NCBI RefSeq assembly: GCF_003957745.1
Contig: NZ_CP020373.1
Coordinates: 4,015,501-4,079,500 of the forward strand
Length of the DNA: 64,000 nt
Source: Shewanella khirikhana
GTDB lineage: Bacteria; Pseudomonadota; Gammaproteobacteria; Enterobacterales; Shewanellaceae
Direction of reading: 5' to 3'
Shown: positions 42,717 through 49,872 of the stretch, piece by piece
Layout of the letters: every line of letters starts with the position of its first letter
How positions within the stretch are numbered: position 1 is the first letter of the stretch
Translations under genes and position numbers: made by a program
Notes under the pieces: model-generated
The model's database searches: none
The model's input: the letters and a program-made list of their open reading frames with translations, nothing else
What the model was told of the DNA's origin: nothing

Positions 42717-42755
42717 AAAGATCATTCGAAATGGATCTTTTTGATAATCAAAAAG
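42717..42755. promoter_or_regulatory. Overlapping palindromes in HemN-like leader
   Basis: AAAGATC-10 nt-GATCTTT at 42717-42740, and the perfect 19-bp palindrome CTTTTTGATAATCAAAAAG at 42737-42755, share the bases CTTT. The first starts 14 bp from the start codon. They could be mutually exclusive RNA stems or a protein operator. The core TGATAATCA resembles the centre of a Fur box, but the flanks do not match. Confidence 0.55.
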
Positions 42756-43012
42756 AAGATTCCGAAACTGCGTCCCTAAGACTACCCCCTTTGATATAGG
42801 CAAAACGTGAGCTGTTACGGATTTGCCCAAGCTACCAGAGTCCACCAACGGTTTTTGTTAAGCAGCGCATATTTTAGCCATGCCGAATACACAGTTTGTT
42901 TATTCCACGATTACAACCGAGAAACATAAGCTCGTCCCGTAAGACGGCCGCGTAAAATGAGGCACAGGCAAGATGCCAAATCTCCATTCCAGGCCGGGTC
43001 CTGCCGTGGCTT
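42756..43012. other. Gap between HemN-like gene and ohrR promoter
   Basis: The HemN-like and ohrR genes diverge across 42704-43071 (368 bp). Apart from the palindromes next to HemN and the ohrR promoter, no gene, repeat or hairpin with support was seen here. Several partial ORFs are short and lack ribosome sites. Confidence 0.4.
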
Positions 43013-43041
43013 TTGCCCGTCCCGGTTGCATTTGCTATAGT
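43013..43041 (+). promoter_or_regulatory. Sigma-70-like promoter of ohrR-type gene
   Basis: TTGCCC at 43013-43018, a 17-bp spacer and TATAGT at 43036-43041. Both hexamers are close to consensus and the spacing is ideal. The start codon of the MarR gene is about 31 bp further at 43072, or 16 bp at 43057. Confidence 0.6.
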
Positions 43042-43071
43042 GCCGCCAGACAAGTCATGAAGATAAAAGCC

Positions 43072-43506
43072 ATGCCCAGCCATCAACGCCTGCTTCTGGA
43101 CAACCAGCTCTGTTTTGCCCTCTACTCAACCTCGCTGGCCATGACCTCGCTTTACAAACCCCTGCTGGAGCCACTGGGCCTGACATACACCCAGTATCTC
43201 ATTATGCTTATCCTCTGGGAGCAGGATGGAATGGGCCTCAAGGACATAGCCGAGCGTCTCGGACAACAATCGGGCGCCCTGACCCCCGTCATCAAGCGCC
43301 TGGAGAGCCAGGGTCTGGTACACAGACGCCGCAGTGATGAGGATGAGCGCTCTCTGGTGATCTCCCTGACCGAAGCGGGTAAGACCATGGAGCAACAGGC
43401 CCTTGAGGTGAACCAATGCATCATCAGCCATTGCGGTATGGAAATCCCTGAACTGCAAGCGCTCAAGCAGCTACTGAACGACCTGCGCCACAAACTCGGC
43501 AGCTAA
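43072..43506 (+). CDS. ohrR: OhrR, organic-peroxide-sensing MarR regulator
   Basis: MarR-family repressor of 144 residues. The N-terminus NQLCFALYSTSLAMT contains the redox-sensing Cys (about residue 14) typical of OhrR, and the winged helix has LKDIAERLGQQSGALTPVIKRL and the wing RRRSDEDERSLVISLTEAG. Other cysteines (QCIIS, HCGME) may form the disulfide partner. It is followed on the same strand by ohr. The ATG at 43072 places Cys at 14; the ATG at 43057 would put it at 19, and both are possible. The peroxide mode of action is by family knowledge. Confidence 0.9.
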   Translation: MPSHQRLLLDNQLCFALYSTSLAMTSLYKPLLEPLGLTYTQYLIMLILWEQDGMGLKDIAERLGQQSGALTPVIKRLESQGLVHRRRSDEDERSLVISLTEAGKTMEQQALEVNQCIISHCGMEIPELQALKQLLNDLRHKLGS

Positions 43507-43570
43507 CCCTGCAATTTCCGGCCGCCTCACCAAGCTGCGGCAATGTCACTATGCTCAATTCCTGTCGGCC

Positions 43571-43602
43571 GCCCGCAATGTGATCCCGCTCACATTGCGG
43601 GC
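43571..43602 (+). terminator. Terminator-like 13-bp hairpin after ohrR
   Basis: GCCCGCAATGTGA-tcccgc-TCACATTGCGGGC, perfect 13-bp stem, 65 bp past the ohrR stop, followed by GTTCTTTC, a weak T-run. It also contains TGTGA-N6-TCACA, the symmetric core of a CRP site. Either reading is possible; the exact stem is more than the CRP site needs. Confidence 0.6.
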
Positions 43603-43643
43603 GTTCTTTCACTTTGTGTATTGATTTTAACTTGCACACATTT

Positions 43644-43717
43644 AGTTATCGCGATAACTTTATCACCAAGACGCCGGAACGGCTTTTTATTTCAGGATAT
43701 AGTTATCGCAATAACTA
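43644..43717. promoter_or_regulatory. Two OhrR-type operators upstream of ohr
   Basis: AGTTATCGCGATAACT at 43644-43659 is a perfect 16-bp palindrome. TAGTTATCGCAATAACTA at 43700-43717 is the same element with one central mismatch. Their centres are 57 bp apart and the second is about 60 bp before the ohr start codon. MarR-type OhrR sites are known in other bacteria as paired palindromes; the sequence class here is inferred. A binding role for OhrR is likely. Confidence 0.7.
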
Positions 43718-43775
43718 ACTCCGAAAAATGCAGCTAAACGAACGCAACCAGACACCCATTTAAAGAGGAATACTT

Positions 43776-44198
43776 ATGAACGCACTGTACAATACCAGCG
43801 CCACTTCTATCGGTGGACGCGAAGGAAAATCTGCATCCGACGATGGTCGCCTGAGTGTCAGCCTCAGCACACCTAAGGCCCTGGGCGGCAATGACGGTCC
43901 GGGCACCAATCCAGAGCAGCTATTTGCCGCCGGTTATTCCGCCTGTTTTATCGGCGCACTCAAATTTGTCGCCGGTCAGGACAAGCTGCGTCTGCCAAAC
44001 GAACCCGAGGTCACAGCAAAAGTTGGCATTGGTGCCAACCCCAAGGGCGTGGGCTTTGCCATCACGGTGGAGCTTGGCGTCAAGCTCGCGGGTCTGGAGC
44101 CAGCTCTGGCTAAAGCCTTGATTGAAAAGGCGCACCAGGTATGCCCCTACTCCAACGCCACCCGCGGTAACGTGGATGTGATCCTGACTCTTATCTGA
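43776..44198 (+). CDS. ohr: Ohr organic hydroperoxide reductase
   Basis: Thiol peroxidase of the OsmC/Ohr family, 140 residues, that reduces organic hydroperoxides using dihydrolipoamide. The peroxidatic Cys is in GYSACFIGALKF (about residue 51) and the resolving Cys in QVCPYSNATRGN (about residue 125-127). The start is supported by AGAGGAA 7 bp upstream. It is transcribed after ohrR, behind two palindromic operators, as in many proteobacteria. Confidence 0.95.
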   Translation: MNALYNTSATSIGGREGKSASDDGRLSVSLSTPKALGGNDGPGTNPEQLFAAGYSACFIGALKFVAGQDKLRLPNEPEVTAKVGIGANPKGVGFAITVELGVKLAGLEPALAKALIEKAHQVCPYSNATRGNVDVILTLI

Positions 44199-44640
44199 TA
44201 CGGGCACAACACTTCAACTGCAGCTTGGCTGAGTCAACTCTCACCCGCTCAAACTCACCATGTACAGATTGGAGCGGCAATCCCCCTTCCGAAGTTGCCG
44301 GAGGAAAATGTCTTCAATAGCAAGCTCCGTCAGGGACGACGGAGCAGGCACCGTTGAGCCATGGATGGTGAATCGGTGCCGGTTGCGTGCATTGAAGGCA
44401 TTTTACGGAGGGCAACAACTTCGGTGGGGCGCCCTTTGGAGTGGAGGGGGCTTTGGGCGAGCAAAGCCCCTTGCCCGGGTGTAGGCGGGACGCCCACGAC
44501 TTTCTGCAAAGCGAAGCCTTGCGTGTGTTTGAACGCCCATGCGTGGCAAAAACAACTGCCCCGTTGCTGCCAAGCAACAAAAAGCCCCGCTGTCGCGAGG
44601 CTTTTTCAGTTTCAAAGGTGAAGGACGACGTCCTTAGCTA
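44199..44640. other. 442-bp hairpin-rich gap between ohr and fdhC1
   Basis: No gene is supported. Perfect stems: GCTCCGTC/GACGGAGC at 44324-44345 (6-nt loop); GGGGCTTTG/CAAAGCCCC at 44447-44470 (6-nt loop); GTTGCT/AGCAAC at 44563-44578 (4-nt loop). A terminator follows at 44579-44606. A GGCGGGACGCC stem also lies near 44485-44496. The density suggests a structured RNA or a repeat element. Confidence 0.5.
44579..44606. terminator. Bidirectional terminator of fdh1 operon
   Basis: AAAAAGCC-C-CGC-tgtc-GCG-A-GGCTTTTT with T-runs on both strands, one mismatch. It ends the minus-strand fdhA1B1C1 operon 35 bp past the fdhC1 stop and could terminate plus-strand transcripts too. Confidence 0.85.
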
Positions 44641-45609
44641 TTACTCTTTGTACTTCAACGAACCGTTAGCTTTGATTTCATCAAACCACAAATTGTGGTG
44701 CTGAGTAGCCCAGTTCTCATCACAGTAACCCGACACCATACACTCCATACCGCCCTCAGACATGACGGTGGCCATGAAGATATGCACCACGGAGAAGGCG
44801 CAGATGATGATGGCACTGATGCCGTGCAGAATAAGGGCAATCAGGCTCAGGGTACGGCTTGGCTCGAACAGGTTGGGGAACAGCAGCAACATACCGGATG
44901 CCGAGATCACCAGCCCGAACAGGGCGAAGGTCCAGAACCACATTTTTTCACCGGCATTGGCAAAGCCCGCGTCGGGGTGCTGGTTCTTGAAGGGGCCAAA
45001 GTTGATATAGCCGCCCATCACCATAAACCACTTCACGTCGTACATTTTCGGCAGCTGATTTTTGGCCCACATCAGGGTCATCAGCGCCCAGCCAATCATG
45101 AAGGGGATGGCCATGACGTCGTGCACCTGCTTGGCGGCATACACCATGCCGGCCCACACGCCTTCACCCACATAGGGCTGGAAGAAGAAGCGCCCCGCCA
45201 GCAGGATAAGCCCGGTGACAATCAGCAGCAGACAGGGAATGGCACCCAGCCAGTGAATGCTCACATCAAGCTTGGACCAGCGATACACCATCTTGCCGGA
45301 GAAACCATGGTGCAGCTTGGAGATGCCGTTGACCATGATAAACAGGGCAAACACCAGGATCATGCCGAACAGTGCCGCCATCAGCCCCGGTGCCAGCAAC
45401 ACACTGCGCAGCTCCAGCACCCGCAGATCGTAGGTGTTGATCGGCTGGTTGTGGAACTCACTGGTGGAAGTGGTGTAGCCGGTGGCACCGTCTTTAAGCT
45501 GAGCCCACATTTGTGGATCCGCTGCCGGTACGGTGTCGGCGGCATGACCAAGGCTTATGCCCATCATGAGCACCACAGCCGCGGCCAGGATTTTGAACCA
45601 ATTGTTCAT
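44641..45609 (-). CDS. fdhC1: Formate dehydrogenase cytochrome b subunit 1
   Basis: Membrane cytochrome b556-type subunit of 322 residues. A signal-like first segment precedes a periplasmic part with LKDGATGYTTSTSEFHNQP. Four main spans follow (about residues 54-80, 105-130, 150-170, 210-285), with histidines at KLDVSIHWLG, KQVHDVMAIPF and HGISAI as likely haem ligands. It would pass electrons from FdhB to quinone. It is the last gene of fdhA1B1C1; the C-terminus HHNLWFDEIKANGSLKYKE resembles FdhC2 closely while the interior is diverged. Confidence 0.9.
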   Translation of the reverse strand: MNNWFKILAAAVVLMMGISLGHAADTVPAADPQMWAQLKDGATGYTTSTSEFHNQPINTYDLRVLELRSVLLAPGLMAALFGMILVFALFIMVNGISKLHHGFSGKMVYRWSKLDVSIHWLGAIPCLLLIVTGLILLAGRFFFQPYVGEGVWAGMVYAAKQVHDVMAIPFMIGWALMTLMWAKNQLPKMYDVKWFMVMGGYINFGPFKNQHPDAGFANAGEKMWFWTFALFGLVISASGMLLLFPNLFEPSRTLSLIALILHGISAIIICAFSVVHIFMATVMSEGGMECMVSGYCDENWATQHHNLWFDEIKANGSLKYKE

Positions 45610-45654
45610 AGATAACCTCGCTCGGGGGCAGCTATGCCGCCCCCTTTGGCTGTG

Positions 45655-46224
45655 TTACTTCCAGGCACCGTTTTCGGCGCCACGATAGGCAACGCGCTCA
45701 CGGTAGATGCTGGAAACGATTTCCGCGTCACCGGCCAGCAGCGCCTTGGTGGAGCAGAGCTCGGCACACATGGGCAGCTTGCCTTCGGCGATACGGTTGG
45801 CGCCATATTTCTCGCGCTCGGCCTCGGAGAAGTTCTCCTCTGGGCCACCGGCACAGAAGGTGCACTTGTCCATTTTGCCGCGACTGCCAAAGGCACCCTT
45901 TTTCGGGAACTGAGGCGCGCCAAACGGACAGGCATACAGGCAGTAGCCACAGCCGATACAGGTGTCCTTGTCGTGCAGCACTATGCCTTCTTCGGTCTTG
46001 TAGAAGCAGTTGGCCGGACACACCGCCATGCAGGGGGCGTCGGAGCAGTGCATGCACGCCACCGAGATGGACGCTTCACCGGGCTCACCGTCTTTGATGG
46101 TGACCACGCGGCGGCGCTGGATACCCCACTCGAGGGCGGAGTCGTTTTCGTTTTTACAGGCGGTGACGCAGCCGTTGCACTCGATGCAGCGCTTGGTGTC
46201 ACACAAAAATTTCATTGTAGCCAT
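45655..46224 (-). CDS. fdhB1: Formate dehydrogenase iron-sulfur subunit 1
   Basis: Electron-transfer subunit of 189 residues with four [4Fe-4S] sites: CIECNGCVTAC (from Cys13), CMHCSDAPCMAVC, CIGCGYCLYAC, and CTFCAGG with CAELC. It links the periplasmic catalytic subunit to the cytochrome. The sequence is more than 90 percent identical by eye to FdhB2 over the first 177 residues, with a different tail (GAENGAWK). It lies 27 bp downstream of fdhA1 in the minus direction and 45 bp before fdhC1. Confidence 0.93.
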   Translation of the reverse strand: MATMKFLCDTKRCIECNGCVTACKNENDSALEWGIQRRRVVTIKDGEPGEASISVACMHCSDAPCMAVCPANCFYKTEEGIVLHDKDTCIGCGYCLYACPFGAPQFPKKGAFGSRGKMDKCTFCAGGPEENFSEAEREKYGANRIAEGKLPMCAELCSTKALLAGDAEIVSSIYRERVAYRGAENGAWK

Positions 46225-46251
46225 AATGACTTATCTCCTCGATTACCGCGC

Positions 46252-49125
46252 TTAGGCCTTAGCTATCTGACACAGGGACACCTTGGTCTCCTGCATCTGG
46301 GTTACAGGGTCGTAACCGTAGGTCAGCGCGGTGTTGGCAGACTCACCCACCACGTAGGGCTTGGTGCTTATGCCACCGGATTCGGGGTATTGCAGGTCTT
46401 CGCCATGCATCACACCGGCAAAGTGGTAAGGCATAAAGGTCACGCCCGGGTTCACCCTTGGGGTCACCATGGCCTTGATGCGAATACGTCCACCCTCGGC
46501 GCCTTCCAGCCACACGGTATCGCCGTTGCGAATACCACGGTCGGCGGCATCGGCCGGGTTGATTTCAACAAACATCTCTTGTTGCAGCTCAGCCAGCCAT
46601 GGGTTGGAGCGGGACTCTTCACCACCACCTTCGTATTCCACCAGACGACCTGAGGTCATGATCAGCGGATACTTCTTGTCGAGGTTGTCGGCTACTACCT
46701 TGTCCTGAATGGTCTTGAACAGGGTGGGCAGACGGTGCACCTGCATGTCATCGTGGGTTGGGTACTTGGCAATCAGATCGCGACGCGCGGTGTACAGTGG
46801 CTCACGGTGAGTCGGGATCTCATCCGGGAAGGTCCACACGCGGCAGCGGGCCTTGGCGTTACCGTAAGGCACCATGTTGTGGGCCAGGGCCACACGCACA
46901 ATGCCGCCGCCAAGGTCGGTCGACCAGGTACGGCCTTCGGCGAGTTTCTTCTCGTCTTCGGTCAGTTCATCCCACCAGCCAAGCTGCTTGAGCATGTCGG
47001 CGGAAAACTCTGGGTAGCCGTCCTGAATGTCGGCATCCTTGGAGAAAGAGCCATCGGCCAGCAGGCTTTCGCCCTGATATTCCACCCCGAAGCGGGCACG
47101 GAAGTTACCACCACCCTGATTCACGTTCATGCCGGTGCGGTAGAGGATTTGGGTGCCTGGGTGCTTCTGCTCCGGCAGACCCCAACATGGCCATGGCAGA
47201 CCATAGGTTTCGCCCTTGTTGACGCCACCGGCGGCTTCGAGGGTTTCGTTGGAGAAGTCGCCCCAGTTCATGGTGTGGGCCTTGATACGCTCTGGCGACC
47301 AACCTGTGTAACCGATAGAACGCATGCCGCGGGCATACTCGCGCATAACGCTTTCAGGCACTGGGCGGTTGTTCTTCACTTCGATATTTTTGGTCCAGAC
47401 ATCGGCAATGCCAACGTGTTTGGCCAGCAGGTACATGATTTCCATGTCGCGCTTGGAGTCGAACATAGGCTCAACCACTTGCTGACGCCACTGGGCGCTG
47501 CGACCTGAGTTGTTGACCGAGCCTTCACCTTCGAACACGGTGGCAGCAGGCAGCAGGTACACGCCATCGGTGCGGCGATGCAGTACACCGGCAATGGTTG
47601 GGTAAGGGTCAACCACGACCACGGTTTCCAGCTTGTCGAGCGCGTCACGCACTTCCATCTGACGGGTTTCGGTGTTCACCGACTGACCCCAGAAGAAGGC
47701 CAGACGCAGGTTGTCTTTCTGAGCCAGCTTGGCCTTGTCTTCCAGCACACCGTCGTGCCAGCGCGAGCAAGGAATACCCGGGGTGGTCATAGGGTCACGG
47801 CCGAGGTACTGCTTGGCATCGAAACGGGCTTTCACCTGATCGAACGGCAGATCCCATACGCGGGACCAGTGCTGCCAGGCACCTGTGGTCACGCCGTAGT
47901 AACCGGGCAGGTTGTCGAACAGCAGGCCCATGTCGGTGGCGCCCTGCACGTTGTCGTGGCCACGGAAAATGTTGGTACCGCCGCCCTGGATCCCCATGTT
48001 GCCGAGGATCAGCTGCAGAATGGAGTAAATACGGGTGTTGGCGTTACCCACTGTGTGCTGGGTACCACCCATACACCAAATTACGGTGCCGGGCTTGTGC
48101 TCGGCCATATGCTTGGCGGCCTTGTACACGGCTTCTTTGGAAACGCCGGTGACGTTTTCCACTTCATCCGGAGTCCAGCGCTTCACTTCTTCACGGATTT
48201 TCTCGATGCCGAACACGCGCTGGCGGATAAACTCTTTATCTTCCCAGCCGTTTTCGAAGATGTGCCACATCAGACCGTATACCAGCGGAATGTCGGTACC
48301 GGGGCGCAGTGGCAGGTGCACATGGGCGTGGGCCGCAGTGCGTGAGAAACGTGGGTCAGCCACGGTAATGGTGGCACCGCGCTCTTTGGCGGTAAGGATA
48401 TGTTGCATCGCCACCGGGTGCGCCTCGGCAGGGTTGGCACCAATCAGGAAGATATTTTTGGCGTTGCGAATATCGTTGAATGAGTTGGTTTGCGCACCAT
48501 AGCCCCAGGTGTTGGCCACACCGGCTACGGTGGTAGAGTGACAAATACGGGCCGAGTGGTCGACGTTGTTGGTACCCCACATGGCGGCCAGCTTGCGGTA
48601 CATGTAGGCCGCTTCGTTGGAGAACTTGGCGCTGCCCATGAAGTACACTGAGTCTGAACCGGATTCTTCGCGGATTTTCAGCATCTTGTCGCCGATTTCG
48701 CTGACAGCTTGTTCCCAGCTCAGCTTCTTCCACTTACCGCCTTCAAGCTTCATTGGGTATTTCACCCGCTTGTCGGAATGGGTGTGGTAACGCAGCGCGG
48801 CACCCTTGGCACAGTGGCCACCGGCGTTGAAAGGGTGGTCGAAGGCGGGTTCATGGCCAGTCCAGACACCATTTTGTACTTCGGCATACAGACCACAGCC
48901 CACGGCACAGGCGCTACACACGGTACGCTTGATTTCGATAGGTGCATTGTGGGGTACAGAAACGGTTTTGGCTTCGGCGCGGCGGATCATGCCGGTACCC
49001 AGCATAGAGGCGGCGGCGATACCACCGGTAGCAATACCGGCCGTTTTCATAAATTGACGGCGGCTCATGCCCAGTGGCTTGGCCTCGGCCTTGGCGGCGA
49101 CGTCAGATTTGCGGGTCAGTTTCAT
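46252..49125 (-). CDS. fdhA1: Formate dehydrogenase catalytic subunit 1 (Mo/W, Cys type)
   Basis: Catalytic subunit of 957 residues. The Tat signal is MSRRQFMKTAGI, so the folded protein is exported. Proximal cluster cysteines are C-x2-C-x3-C-x27-C in CSACAVGCGLY and GGHCAKG. The metal ligand is Cys in ARICHSTTVAG (about residue 195), where the E. coli enzymes have selenocysteine, so no selenium is needed. The molybdopterin-binding domain III and IV are recognised by ADPRFSRTAAHA and the C-terminal TSGRLVEYEGGGEE region. The ATG at 49125 follows AGGAG by 6 bp; a GTG at 49128 is not used. First large gene of the fdh1 operon after the mini-Tat gene. Confidence 0.95.
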   Translation of the reverse strand: MKLTRKSDVAAKAEAKPLGMSRRQFMKTAGIATGGIAAASMLGTGMIRRAEAKTVSVPHNAPIEIKRTVCSACAVGCGLYAEVQNGVWTGHEPAFDHPFNAGGHCAKGAALRYHTHSDKRVKYPMKLEGGKWKKLSWEQAVSEIGDKMLKIREESGSDSVYFMGSAKFSNEAAYMYRKLAAMWGTNNVDHSARICHSTTVAGVANTWGYGAQTNSFNDIRNAKNIFLIGANPAEAHPVAMQHILTAKERGATITVADPRFSRTAAHAHVHLPLRPGTDIPLVYGLMWHIFENGWEDKEFIRQRVFGIEKIREEVKRWTPDEVENVTGVSKEAVYKAAKHMAEHKPGTVIWCMGGTQHTVGNANTRIYSILQLILGNMGIQGGGTNIFRGHDNVQGATDMGLLFDNLPGYYGVTTGAWQHWSRVWDLPFDQVKARFDAKQYLGRDPMTTPGIPCSRWHDGVLEDKAKLAQKDNLRLAFFWGQSVNTETRQMEVRDALDKLETVVVVDPYPTIAGVLHRRTDGVYLLPAATVFEGEGSVNNSGRSAQWRQQVVEPMFDSKRDMEIMYLLAKHVGIADVWTKNIEVKNNRPVPESVMREYARGMRSIGYTGWSPERIKAHTMNWGDFSNETLEAAGGVNKGETYGLPWPCWGLPEQKHPGTQILYRTGMNVNQGGGNFRARFGVEYQGESLLADGSFSKDADIQDGYPEFSADMLKQLGWWDELTEDEKKLAEGRTWSTDLGGGIVRVALAHNMVPYGNAKARCRVWTFPDEIPTHREPLYTARRDLIAKYPTHDDMQVHRLPTLFKTIQDKVVADNLDKKYPLIMTSGRLVEYEGGGEESRSNPWLAELQQEMFVEINPADAADRGIRNGDTVWLEGAEGGRIRIKAMVTPRVNPGVTFMPYHFAGVMHGEDLQYPESGGISTKPYVVGESANTALTYGYDPVTQMQETKVSLCQIAKA

Positions 49126-49137
49126 CACTGTCTCCTT

Positions 49138-49332
49138 TTACTCGCCGCGTAAGCTGGCGTAATAACGGCGGATATGATCAGTCTCGCGATAGCCCTGATC
49201 GGCTGTTTCAGCATGCTCAACGGGCTTGGCGACTGCTGTGCCCGTGGCTGCCACCGCCACACCGGCAACGCTGCCCACGGCCATGGCCTTGAGAAACGCC
49301 CTGCGCTCTGCGCTGGAAGGGGTTGCTTTCAT
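49138..49332 (-). CDS. Mini-Tat protein of formate dehydrogenase region (copy 1)
   Basis: Protein of 64 residues. The N-terminal ERRAFLKAMAVG is a twin-arginine signal, followed by a hydrophobic stretch with Ala-Val repeats and a mature segment of about 35 residues with GYRETDHIRRYYASLRG. The same element, RETEHIRNYYATLR, is in the copy before fdhA2. These are the 'formate dehydrogenase region TAT target' proteins, always close to fdhA, with unknown role; chaperone or small subunit are possible. AGGAGC lies 8 bp before the ATG at 49332. The stop is 12 bp before the fdhA1 start. Confidence 0.85.
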   Translation of the reverse strand: MKATPSSAERRAFLKAMAVGSVAGVAVAATGTAVAKPVEHAETADQGYRETDHIRRYYASLRGE

Positions 49333-49757
49333 ACTTGCTCCTGAGTTGGTTAGCCCGGCTAACCGACCTTTGTTAACAAAAAGCACGACTATTGTTATTA
49401 AACCCATTTTTATTAATGGGTTAGCTGAATTTCGCCGCCACTGTAGCCGCGCGCGTGCGCCCAGGAATTGATCTGGCGCAGTGTTCGCGCCGCCTGCTGC
49501 GGCTCACGGGTTGGATTTGTTAACAAGTGCAAAAAACCGCACGAAATGCGAAGCTGTAACCCTTTGATACAACAAAGATAAACAGTTAAATTTGTGACAT
49601 TTTTGTGCAATTGAGCCGTAAGAGGACACAGGGCAAATAACGCCGGCAACCGTTGCAGAACGGCGACCCTGCGAGGTGAGATGAGCGAATACAGCCGCTG
49701 AGAAAAAGGCATAAAAAAGCCCAGTCAACACTGGGCTTTTTCATTTTAAGGACGCTA
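49333..49757. other. Upstream region of fdh1 operon
   Basis: The fdhC2-fdh1 gap spans 49333-49872 (540 bp). It holds a possible minus-strand promoter region around 49500-49620 (AT-rich) with a CTTTGATACAACAAAG element at 49561-49576, and the duplicated fdhC end with two terminators listed separately. A 99-codon minus-strand frame at 49413-49712 has no ribosome site and no recognisable features, and is not counted as a gene. Confidence 0.45.
49714..49741 (-). terminator. Terminator, copy A (after fdhC fragment)
   Basis: AAAAAGCCCAGT-caac-ACTGGGCTTTTT, perfect 12-bp stem with T-run on the minus strand. It sits 17 bp past the stop of the fdhC remnant and matches copy B 114 bp away. Confidence 0.85.
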
Positions 49758-49817
49758 TCAGTCTTTATATTTCAGGCTGCCATTGGCCTTGATTTCGTCG
49801 TACCAGAGGTTGTGGTG
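49758..49817 (-). pseudogene. Remnant of fdhC 3' end (19 codons)
   Basis: A 60-bp stretch repeats the last 19 codons plus stop of fdhC2 (HHNLWYDEIKANGSLKYKD), offset by 115 bp. It differs at three bases only, and all three are third-codon changes that keep the residue (AAA/AAG for Lys twice, GAC/GAT for Asp). Before it the sequence is that of the fdhC2 terminator, with no start signal. It is a duplicated gene end, not a functional gene. Confidence 0.9.
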
Positions 49818-49827
49818 CCGATTGTGC

Positions 49828-49855
49828 AAAAGGCCCAGTCAAAACTGGGCCTTTT
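49828..49855 (-). terminator. Terminator, copy B (after fdhC2)
   Basis: AAAAGGCCCAGT-caaa-ACTGGGCCTTTT, perfect 12-bp stem, 17 bp past the fdhC2 stop. With the remnant and copy A it forms a tandem duplication of about 114 bp. Confidence 0.9.
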
Positions 49856-49872
49856 CAGCAATGGACTAAACG

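Noticed and set aside
44260..44704. Small open frames in the ohr-fdhC1 gap
   Set aside because: They overlap hairpins and the fdhC1 end, and have no ribosome sites or recognisable product.
49561..49576. FNR/EtrA box before fdh1
   Set aside because: CTTTGATACAACAAAG lacks the second ATCAA half; not counted as a box.
49413..49712. 99-codon frame upstream of the fdh1 operon
   Set aside because: No ribosome site, no family features, overlaps a terminator; treated as spacer.
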